NCBI GenBank assembly: GCA_017468465.1
Contig: JAFUIN010000010.1
Location: forward strand, 1 to 37,125
Origin: Clostridia bacterium
GTDB taxonomy: Bacteria; Bacillota; Clostridia; UMGS1840
DNA: 37,125 nt
Reading direction: 5' to 3'
This document shows positions 7,232 to 13,606 of this stretch, piece by piece. The translations under genes and the position numbers were made by a program. Each line of letters begins with the position of its first letter. Position 1 is the first letter of the stretch. The notes beneath the pieces are model-generated. The model did no database searches and was not told the origin of the DNA. It saw only the letters and a list, made by a program, of their open reading frames with translations.

Positions 7232-8014
7232 TTAACCAAACAGGCGGGAAAACAGTTTCTTTGGTGCCATCATATGATAGCTGCCCGAATATTTTTCAAC
7301 ATACTGGTCGTCTAACAGAAGATGACCGTTGACATTTAAGTAATGGGCAAATTCGCCCGAAATTTTCTTGGTCAATATGCGATAGCCTTCCTCCAGCTTG
7401 GCAGGACGGCTTGCAAGATTGTGCACATCGGAGCCGATGAACTGAATCAGATTTTGGCGAATCATTTTGAATGCGACCTGCTTATAGCCGCGCTCGCTTA
7501 ATGAATCTGCATTGATTTGAAAATACACATCCATGGAGGCAAGCTTTTCAATTTTCTTGCGGTCTACACTGCCGTAGCGTTCGATGTGCGCAATGATGGG
7601 AATGAGATTGGTTTGCGCCATTAACGCATACAGCGAATCGAACATCCAGTCGTTCCATGCGGTGTAGGGCATTTCAATCAGGATATAACGTGTGCCCTCA
7701 ATGGCAAGCTTTTCGATGCCTTCTACTTCGGACAGGTTGCACGCCATAAATACTTCCGCACCCATACGAATGTCGGGAATTTGGATGCCCTGTTCCTTTG
7801 CGGCAGCTTTAATTTCTGCTACCCGACGGGCACGGCGTTCAATAAAGCTGTCGATATCGGTGTGTTCAAAATCTTTGAAATGAGGGGTAACGATAACGGT
7901 TTCAACATGCTGCCGATATTGCTCCTCCAATATTTTCAAGGAGGTTTCCAAATGCTCCGGACCGTCATCAAAACGGTGCAGAATGTGGGAATGAACATCA
8001 ACATATTTCAGCAT
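7232..8014 (-). CDS. CpsB/YwqE-type PHP-domain protein-tyrosine phosphatase
   Basis: The 260-residue product opens with D-V-H-S-H-I-L and D-D-G-P, the metal-binding start of the PHP phosphatases of capsule loci. Further ligands appear as T-P-H (~43-45), A-H-I-E-R-Y and G-S-D-V-H-N. These manganese-dependent enzymes remove phosphate from the tyrosine tail of the partner BY-kinase and so set the phosphorylation cycle that controls exopolysaccharide length or output. Its length is typical. AGGTGATTCC precedes the ATG. It lies 45 bases after the kinase gene and 26 bases before the PqqD-like gene, in one transcript. Confidence 0.92.
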   Translation of the reverse strand: MLKYVDVHSHILHRFDDGPEHLETSLKILEEQYRQHVETVIVTPHFKDFEHTDIDSFIERRARRVAEIKAAAKEQGIQIPDIRMGAEVFMACNLSEVEGIEKLAIEGTRYILIEMPYTAWNDWMFDSLYALMAQTNLIPIIAHIERYGSVDRKKIEKLASMDVYFQINADSLSERGYKQVAFKMIRQNLIQFIGSDVHNLASRPAKLEEGYRILTKKISGEFAHYLNVNGHLLLDDQYVEKYSGSYHMMAPKKLFSRLFG

Positions 8015-8059
8015 GGAATCACCTGCTTTCTCTGTGTAATATGAAAGGCCGGCGGGGTG

Positions 8060-8965
8060 TTATTTCTTTTTCTTGACATCCATTTTTTGTCCGGCAGAGG
8101 AGCCTGCATTCTGGCGGATTTTCTTGAGCAATTCCGCTTTTTCAGTTTGACGGCTCTGTTTCGTGGAGGCACTGTAATCGTAAGAGCTTTTTCTGCCGTA
8201 GTACTGGCGTTTATAGTAATTGTATCTGCCGTGACCGCCATTGTAACGGTAGTAGGAGTTGCCTTCCTCAGACGCATCGTTTAACACGAAGCCCAACACT
8301 TTGGCACCGGAAAAGTTCAGCTTATCCAATGCTTCCTGCATGGATTTATGGTCGGTTACTCCCTGACGGGCAACCATGACCGTTCCGGAGGCATGACTTG
8401 CCAAAAGAAGTGCATCTGCCAAAAGATTTACCGGGGGAGTATCAATCAGAATATAGCGGTATTCTTTTTTCAGCTCATTGAGCATATCTTCCATTTCCTT
8501 GGAAGACATCAGCTCTGCCGGATTGGGCGGAATGTGACCGGATGGCATTACATACAAATTGTCATACTGGGTAGGATGAATGGCTTCCTCCACCGTACAG
8601 AAGTTACGCAAGGCATTGGAAAGCCCCATCTTAGACGGAATATTAAAAATTTTACCGATTCTGGGCTTACGTAAGTCGCAGTCAATGAGCAAGGTTTTTG
8701 CACCGGTCTGAGAGAAGGTGATTGCCAGATTGACACAATTGGTGGTTTTTCCCTCCATAGGCCAGGAGCTGGTAACAATAATAGTGCTGCTGGGTTCATC
8801 AGGAAGAGCAAAACGGATATTGGTTCTGCCGATTTTATAAGCCTCACGAATATTAAAATTAGATTTATCGTCAATTAAGTGTGTGGAACGGGTGGGACGG
8901 TTTGTCTTCTCTTTTTTGCGGGAACGAATCATCGTTCCAATGGTTTGGTTATTCAGCTTTTTCAT
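8060..8965 (-). CDS. Bacterial tyrosine kinase (BY-kinase) of the CpsD/YwqD type
   Basis: The 301-residue cytoplasmic kinase has Walker A S-S-W-P-M-E-G-K-T-T (66-75), Walker A' L-L-I-D-C-D-L-R-K-P-R (92-102) and Walker B I-L-I-D-T-P-P-V. Ten tyrosines lie between 238 and 264, the autophosphorylation cluster of this family. Unusually, the cluster is not at the very end: a basic, Lys/Gln-rich tail of about 37 residues follows, ending K-M-D-V-K-K-K-K. Its start overlaps the stop of the Wzz-like gene (ATGA), which is typical of the split Gram-positive arrangement where the membrane adaptor activates the kinase. Phosphorylation is expected to be reversed by the PHP phosphatase encoded next. Confidence 0.93.
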   Translation of the reverse strand: MKKLNNQTIGTMIRSRKKEKTNRPTRSTHLIDDKSNFNIREAYKIGRTNIRFALPDEPSSTIIVTSSWPMEGKTTNCVNLAITFSQTGAKTLLIDCDLRKPRIGKIFNIPSKMGLSNALRNFCTVEEAIHPTQYDNLYVMPSGHIPPNPAELMSSKEMEDMLNELKKEYRYILIDTPPVNLLADALLLASHASGTVMVARQGVTDHKSMQEALDKLNFSGAKVLGFVLNDASEEGNSYYRYNGGHGRYNYYKRQYYGRKSSYDYSASTKQSRQTEKAELLKKIRQNAGSSAGQKMDVKKKK

Positions 8966-9780
8966 ACCTGTTCTCCTCCTTTCGGATCTTCCGGTTGAGA
9001 TTCATAACCATAACCGTAGCCATAACCGTAGCCATAACCGTAATCGTAGCTGTAGTGCTTACGGCTGTAGTAATAGCCGCGGTGCGGCTTGTCGTCGCCA
9101 TACAAGTTGGGAATTACTGTTAAAACAGGAAGCTTGTACTGTTCGGCAAGCTCTTCCTTGCTTTTGATAGAAGTATTCATCAACTCAAAAAGGAATGCCA
9201 TGACGCACGCCAAAACAATTCCGATAACAATCCCGATAATGGTGTTCTGGGGAATGTTGGGGGAGCTGTGCTTGGTGGGCAGTGTTGCTTTGTCTACTGT
9301 TTCTACTGCACCGGCACGTACCACACGGATAATTTCTGCCGGTGCCACCTGTTCGATAGCGTCGGCTATAATTTTGGCATCCTCCGGATTGCCTGCAGAA
9401 ATTTTCACTTCAAATACCTCGGTCTCGTCCACAACCTCTGCACTGATCATGGAGCGGATTTCCGAAACCTTATAATTCAAGCCAAGCTTGCTGATTTTAG
9501 AGGAAACTGTTTCCAAAACCGAATCGCTTTTTAAGATAACCATGTAGGTATCTACCAAACGGGCAGACAAGGCAAAATCACTGCTGTTGAGCATTTGATT
9601 TACTTGCCCCGATTTATCGTTATACACATATAAGGTGATTTTTGACGTATATTTTTTGGGAAGCATATACTGCGAGTAAGTAAAGGCTACCAGCCCTCCC
9701 ACCAAAGCCAATACAACAATTAACCACAGGCGCTTCAAAATGATTGTGATAATGTCATTTATGGTAAAATTCCGTTCCAT
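8962..9780 (-). CDS. Wzz/CpsC-type chain-length and kinase-adaptor protein with Tyr-rich tail
   Basis: The 272-residue protein has two membrane segments (~17-37 and ~182-203) around an extracytoplasmic domain, the Wzz layout. A Pro/Ser-containing S-S-P-N-I-P-Q stretch precedes TM2, as usual. In Gram-positive loci its cytoplasmic C-terminus activates the separate BY-kinase. Here that tail is odd: it is rich in tyrosine (G-Y-Y-Y, Y-S-Y-D-Y, then about six Gly-Tyr dipeptides), encoded by a short tandem DNA repeat. AAAGGA lies 8 bases before the ATG. It is the first gene of the six-gene operon and follows the promoter at 9848-9876. Confidence 0.92.
   Translation of the reverse strand: MERNFTINDIITIILKRLWLIVVLALVGGLVAFTYSQYMLPKKYTSKITLYVYNDKSGQVNQMLNSSDFALSARLVDTYMVILKSDSVLETVSSKISKLGLNYKVSEIRSMISAEVVDETEVFEVKISAGNPEDAKIIADAIEQVAPAEIIRVVRAGAVETVDKATLPTKHSSPNIPQNTIIGIVIGIVLACVMAFLFELMNTSIKSKEELAEQYKLPVLTVIPNLYGDDKPHRGYYYSRKHYSYDYGYGYGYGYGYGYESQPEDPKGGEQV
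9003..9050. repeat. 12-bp tandem repeat encoding the Gly-Tyr tail
   Basis: About three direct units of CCATAACCGTAG run in phase with the Wzz-like reading frame, with imperfect units at the edges. Each full unit adds two Gly-Tyr pairs, so copy-number change would lengthen or shorten the tyrosine tail without a frameshift. Confidence 0.75.
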
Positions 9781-9847
9781 ACAACCGTTCCTTTCTAAAA
9801 ATCAGTTGATTTGTTTTGTTTGCTTCTAAAAATAGAATCTCTTTGTA

Positions 9848-9876
9848 ATTGTATCACGAAATTTTGTTAATGTCAA
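9848..9876 (-). promoter_or_regulatory. Sigma-A type promoter of the capsule-control/export operon
   Basis: On the minus strand, consensus TTGACA (rc of 9871-9876) is separated by 17 bases from TACAAT (rc of 9848-9853), about 70 bases before the Wzz-like ATG. Confidence 0.85.
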
Positions 9877-9956
9877 CCGATTTGCTGTTTTTTCAAGAAG
9901 TTTTCTATGGATTTTCCCGATTTTCAAATTCGTTTGGAATCTATGTCGGTTTAGAC

Positions 9957-9990
9957 TTGACTTTTTTCTTATTTTATAGTATGATATAAT
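9957..9990 (+). promoter_or_regulatory. Sigma-A type promoter for the sugar dehydratase gene
   Basis: TTGACT (9957-9962), a 17-base gap and TATGAT (9980-9985), with an overlapping TATAAT at 9985-9990. It fires divergently from the capsule-control promoter; the two -35 boxes are about 80 bases apart, leaving room for shared control. Confidence 0.7.
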
Positions 9991-10074
9991 AATCAAATTA
10001 TCAAGCAAAGCTCTATATCGTAATTTACTACAGATTTTGGACTGATTACGTTTCATTTGAGGAGGAAACATCCC

Positions 10075-11937
10075 ATGGGCTTCCTGAAAAAATACAAACG
10101 ATACGCCTTTATTCCTGTTGACATTCTGTGCATTATTCTGGCATATTTGTTTACGTTGCTGTTGCGCTGCGATAACGGCATTCCCAAAGAGTTTATGGAA
10201 ATGGCGCAAAACACCGTTGCCGTTGGCAGTGTGTTTACCGTGTTCTGCCTGCTGTTGGCAGGAGGCTACAACAACCTCTGGAAATACAGCAGCATCAAGG
10301 ATTATGCAAAAACCATTTTTTTATGCTGTGTCGCAATATTCGCGCTTCTGATTCTGAAGCTGATTTTCCCCACTCCCTTTCTCACCGTAAAACTGATTTT
10401 ATTCTCCGGTGCTGTCAGTGCGGTGCTGATTGTCTGCACCAGAATTGCAGCAAGAGTTATTCTTTCGGTTACCGACCTTCCTTACAAAAAAAATGCAGGA
10501 GAACGTACCCTTTTAATTGGCGGCGGCAGTGCAGCAAAGCTACTGTTGGACGATATTGAACGAGGTCATACCAGCTCCTATCACATTGTGGGGATCATTG
10601 ACGATAACCCGGAAAAGCAAGGCCGTTACATCGGGAACTATAAGGTTCTGGGCAACCGCAAAAATATTTTGGAAATCTGCGAAAAATATCAGGTTGAGGT
10701 GATTGTCATTGCCATTCCTTCTGCCGACCAGAAGGAGCTGCAAAAGCTCATTACCATCTGTTCCGAAACAAACTGTAAGGTCAAATTGATGCCCGGCATT
10801 GAGCAGTCCATCACCCAAAACGGAAAGCTTTCGTCCAAAGCAATTCGTGACGTGGAAATTGAGGACTTGCTGGAGCGGGACCCCATTCATCTGGATAATA
10901 CCAGTCTGAACAATCAGATTGCCGGAAAAACCGTTATGGTAACCGGCGGTGGCGGCTCCATCGGATCGGAACTGTGCCGGCAGATTGCAAAATACAGCCC
11001 CAAAAAGCTCATCGTGGTGGACTGCTACGAAAATAATGCCTACGATTTGCAGCAGGAACTTCGGTATCAGTATCCCGAGCTGTCTTTGGATACCATTATT
11101 GCTTCTGTGAGAGACGAAAAACGTCTGGACGAGCTGTTTGCCCTGTACCGACCCAATCTGGTGTTCCATGCAGCTGCTCATAAGCACGTTCCGCTGATGG
11201 AAAAAAGCCCTCAGGAAGCCATCAAAAATAATGTATTCGGCACCTGGAATGTTGCCCATGCGGCAGATAAATATAAAGTCGAAAAATTTGTGCTGATTTC
11301 TACTGACAAGGCGGTGAACCCCACCAATATTATGGGTGCCACCAAACGTATCTGCGAAATGATTACCCAGGCAATTCAAACCGTGTCCGACACCGATTTT
11401 GTTGCTGTACGGTTTGGGAATGTGCTTGGCTCCAACGGTTCTGTCATTCCGCTGTTCAAACGCCAGATTCAGTACGGCGGCCCTGTGACAGTTACTCATA
11501 AAGACATCACCCGCTATTTTATGACCATTCCCGAAGCGGCACAGCTGGTGCTTCAGGCAGCAAGCTTTGCCACCGGCGGCGAAATTTTTGTGCTGGATAT
11601 GGGCCGTCCGGTAAAAATTTACGATTTGGCAGAAAAGCTGATTCGCCTTTCCGGATATATTCCCAATCAGGATATTGACATCAAAGTAACAGGTCTTCGT
11701 CCCGGGGAAAAATTGTATGAAGAGCTTCTGATGGCAGAGGAAGGGTTAACCAACACCTCTCACAATAAAATTTTTATCGGACAACCCTTGGGATGCCAGT
11801 ATGAAGACTTAAAACAACAGCTACAGCAGCTGAAAAATGTCCTTTGGGATACCGATCCCGATGCAGTAAAACAGGCAGTTTCCGAAATGGTGGATACCTA
11901 TTCCCCCGATTTGGATTGCAATAAAGTAAAACAATAA
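10075..11937 (+). CDS. Membrane nucleotide-sugar 4,6-dehydratase (CapD/PglF/FlaA1-like long form)
   Basis: The 620-residue protein starts at an ATG at 10075 with GAGGAGG 9 bases upstream; a TTG reading from 10057 is rejected. It has about four N-terminal membrane segments (~10-115), a first Rossmann motif (L-I-G-G-G-S-A-A, ~145), then the catalytic SDR domain with V-T-G-G-G-G-S-I-G-S-E (~288). The active-site stretch S-T-D-K-A-V-N-P-T-N-I-M-G-A-T-K has Met in place of the usual SDR Tyr, as in the PglF/CapD class. These enzymes make UDP-4-keto-6-deoxy sugars, usually from UDP-GlcNAc, at the start of capsule, EPS or glycan pathways. It is divergent from the Wzz/kinase operon, so the two probably serve the same polysaccharide. 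No glycosyltransferase, flippase or polymerase is in the window. Confidence 0.92.
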   Translation: MGFLKKYKRYAFIPVDILCIILAYLFTLLLRCDNGIPKEFMEMAQNTVAVGSVFTVFCLLLAGGYNNLWKYSSIKDYAKTIFLCCVAIFALLILKLIFPTPFLTVKLILFSGAVSAVLIVCTRIAARVILSVTDLPYKKNAGERTLLIGGGSAAKLLLDDIERGHTSSYHIVGIIDDNPEKQGRYIGNYKVLGNRKNILEICEKYQVEVIVIAIPSADQKELQKLITICSETNCKVKLMPGIEQSITQNGKLSSKAIRDVEIEDLLERDPIHLDNTSLNNQIAGKTVMVTGGGGSIGSELCRQIAKYSPKKLIVVDCYENNAYDLQQELRYQYPELSLDTIIASVRDEKRLDELFALYRPNLVFHAAAHKHVPLMEKSPQEAIKNNVFGTWNVAHAADKYKVEKFVLISTDKAVNPTNIMGATKRICEMITQAIQTVSDTDFVAVRFGNVLGSNGSVIPLFKRQIQYGGPVTVTHKDITRYFMTIPEAAQLVLQAASFATGGEIFVLDMGRPVKIYDLAEKLIRLSGYIPNQDIDIKVTGLRPGEKLYEELLMAEEGLTNTSHNKIFIGQPLGCQYEDLKQQLQQLKNVLWDTDPDAVKQAVSEMVDTYSPDLDCNKVKQ

Positions 11938-11961
11938 CCCACGTAAATGGAGAGAAAAATG

Positions 11962-12264
11962 ATGATCAAACACATTGTATTCTGGAATATTAAGCCCGAA
12001 GTAAACGGCGAAACCAAAGAACAAATTATGCTTCGCATCAAAGAAATGCTGGAAGCCTTAAACGGTGAAATTCCCGGTTTGCTTCATGCAGAGGTCGGCA
12101 TCAACAAAAATCAGAAAGCCGGCGCTTATGACATTTGCTTATATTCCGAATTTCCCGATTGGGACAGCCTGGCATTCTATCAGGACCATCCCAAGCATGT
12201 TGCCTGCAAGGGCTATATCGGCGCTGTGGCAGAAAACCGTGCCGTTTGCGACTACGAAGTATAA
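11962..12264 (+). CDS. Dabb-family (stress-responsive alpha/beta barrel) protein
   Basis: The 100-residue product begins M-I-K-H-I-V-F-W, the usual Dabb start, and ends with an A-V-x-D-Y-E-V strand. GGAGAG at 11949-11954 fits ATG 11959 or 11962; an ATG at 11947 lies upstream of that site and is rejected. The family forms small dimeric alpha/beta barrels. Some members are plant stress proteins, and related folds include polyketide cyclases and monooxygenases. The catalytic role of bacterial single-domain members is mostly unknown. It follows the dehydratase by 24 bases and probably shares its transcript. Confidence 0.85.
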   Translation: MIKHIVFWNIKPEVNGETKEQIMLRIKEMLEALNGEIPGLLHAEVGINKNQKAGAYDICLYSEFPDWDSLAFYQDHPKHVACKGYIGAVAENRAVCDYEV

Positions 12265-12355
12265 AACAGCCAATGGCTAAAACCACCCGAAGGTTAGAAC
12301 ACCCGAAGGGTGTCATTCCGAAAGGCATTGCCTTGAGGAATCTCAACACAGGATA
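12265..12355. repeat. Dispersed intergenic repeat, inverse copy of the 2.4-kb element
   Basis: The segment contains ACAGCCAATGGCTAAAACCA, ACCCGAAGGGTGTCATTCCG and CTTGAGGAATCTCAACA. It is the reverse complement of elements at 2405-2500 and 20690-20815. It separates the Dabb gene from the GIY-YIG gene. Confidence 0.75.
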
Positions 12356-12363
12356 TTAGAAAT

Positions 12364-12639
12364 ATGTATTATGTTTACATTCTTACGAATAAATCAAATA
12401 AAGTCTTGTATACAGGAGTAACAAACGATTTACGTCGACGGTTATATGAACATAAAAATAAGTTAATACCGGGATTTACCAGTACCTATAATGTTGATAA
12501 GCTTGTGTATTATGCTTACACCTCAAACATTAATGAAGCTATTGCATTTGAAAAGAAAATTAAAGGTTGGCGTCGTAGTAAAAAGGATGCTTTAATCGAA
12601 GAAATGAATCCCGAGTGGAAAGAATTAAAGATTGATTGA
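12364..12639 (+). CDS. GIY-YIG domain protein (YhbQ/UPF0213-like)
   Basis: The 91-residue product is a stand-alone GIY-YIG module: V-Y-I-L (4-7), L-Y-T-G-V-T (15-20), an Arg-rich helix (L-R-R-R-L-Y-E-H) carrying the catalytic Arg, and F-E-K-K-I-K-G-W with the metal-binding Glu. Such small proteins are predicted nucleases; the YhbQ group has reported DNA nuclease activity. The gene is flanked on both sides by dispersed repeats and its stop codon lies inside the downstream one. Its codons look more AT-rich than its neighbours (many ATA, TTA and AAA). These points suggest it entered the locus together with the repeats. No strong Shine-Dalgarno site was seen. Confidence 0.88.
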   Translation: MYYVYILTNKSNKVLYTGVTNDLRRRLYEHKNKLIPGFTSTYNVDKLVYYAYTSNINEAIAFEKKIKGWRRSKKDALIEEMNPEWKELKID

Positions 12640-12722
12640 GATTCTTCGTCGCTTACACTCCTCAGAATGACATAGGAAGCGTTACAGCACAACCAACATT
12701 AAAACAGCCAATGGCTGTCACA
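12638..12722. repeat. Dispersed repeat with inverse copy at 20808-20882
   Basis: It begins GAGATTCTTCGTCGC and contains AGCGTTACAGCACAACCAAC and AAAACAGCCAATGGCTG. The reverse complement is found at 20808-20882 with only a few differences over about 75 bases. It starts within the stop codon of the GIY-YIG gene. Confidence 0.8.
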
Positions 12723-12766
12723 GAAAAAACACAAACAGCAAGTATACTAAAAAACAGGGAGGAACT

Positions 12767-13180
12767 ATGTATCCGAGAACCTTAGCCATTGATTATGGTG
12801 ACCGCCGAATCGGTCTGGCCGTTTCGGATTTATTGGGAATCACCGCTCAACCCGTGGGCTACATCACCGTAAACGGTGACCGGGATGCCATCCGTCAGAT
12901 TAGAGGATATCTCACCCAATATGATGTGAAACGGGTAGTGTTGGGGCTTCCCCGTAATATGAATGGCTCCGAAGGGGATCGCGTGGAGAAAACCCGTCTC
13001 TTTGCTGAAAAAATGAAAGAGGAATTTCCCGACCTTTCCTTTGATTTTTTTGATGAACGGCTCACCACAGTGGTGGCACAGCGTGCGCTGATTGATATGA
13101 ATGTGCGCAAAAAAGAAGGCAAAAAGGATATGCTTTCCGCCGCCATCATTCTGCAGGGCTATATGGACACACATCCATAA
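12767..13180 (+). CDS. ruvX: Putative Holliday junction resolvase / pre-16S rRNA nuclease RuvX (YqgF)
   Basis: The 137-residue protein has the RNase H-like YqgF signatures: L-A-I-D-Y-G-D-R-R-I-G-L-A (6-18) with the first catalytic Asp, G-L-P-R-N-M-N-G-S-E-G, D-E-R-L-T-T with the second acidic residue, and K-K-D-M-L-S-A-A-I-I-L at the C-terminus. GGGAGG lies 5 bases before the ATG. YqgF is implicated in 16S rRNA 5'-end maturation in E. coli and in junction resolution in other species. The next gene is DUF1292, the usual Firmicutes neighbour (yrrK-yrzB order), which supports the call. Confidence 0.93.
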   Translation: MYPRTLAIDYGDRRIGLAVSDLLGITAQPVGYITVNGDRDAIRQIRGYLTQYDVKRVVLGLPRNMNGSEGDRVEKTRLFAEKMKEEFPDLSFDFFDERLTTVVAQRALIDMNVRKKEGKKDMLSAAIILQGYMDTHP

Positions 13181-13251
13181 TGATTTTGGAAAAAACAGCA
13201 TACAATAATGCTGATAAAGTTTTATAAAATAGAAAAGGAGAATATAAAAAT

Positions 13252-13587
13252 ATGGAAGAAAATAAAGTAACTACCCCTCAGGAAGAAAGAGAAGACATCA
13301 TTCTGGCTCCCGGCGAAGAAGGCGAAGAAACCATTGAACAAATCGTAACCTTATATGATGAAGACGGCAATCCCGAAGACTATGAGCTGATTGACTTGTT
13401 TGAATTTAAGGACGGTATCTACGGTGCCTTCACTCCTGTATTAACCGGTGAAGAACCCGAAGAAGTAGACGTGGTTATGCTAAAAGTAACCGAAGATGGC
13501 AACGCATTTATCGAAATTGAAGATGCTTCCGAAGAAGAAGCTGCCTTCAAAGAACTTCTTCGCAGAGAAGAAGAAATGGAAGACTAA
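13252..13587 (+). CDS. DUF1292 (YrzB-like) acidic protein
   Basis: The 111-residue, very acidic protein contains the DUF1292 core: I-V-T-L-Y-D-E-D-G-N followed by a Y-E-L-I-D-L-F-E-F strand and V-V-M-L-K-V. Many Asp/Glu pairs occur, especially at both ends. The family's function is unknown, but it is a common partner of ruvX in Firmicutes. GGAG lies about 12 bases before the ATG. There are 71 bases between ruvX and this gene, and 19 between it and the Clp gene. Confidence 0.88.
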   Translation: MEENKVTTPQEEREDIILAPGEEGEETIEQIVTLYDEDGNPEDYELIDLFEFKDGIYGAFTPVLTGEEPEEVDVVMLKVTEDGNAFIEIEDASEEEAAFKELLRREEEMED

Positions 13588-13606
13588 TTAAAAAGAGGCT
13601 TTATTC

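Noticed and set aside
9826-10209. 127-codon minus-strand frame across the divergent promoter region
   Set aside because: It covers both predicted promoters and the start of the dehydratase; no domain or ribosome site.
10540-11499. 319-codon open frame on the minus strand
   Set aside because: It is entirely antisense to the sugar dehydratase and encodes no recognisable domain; it has no ribosome site.
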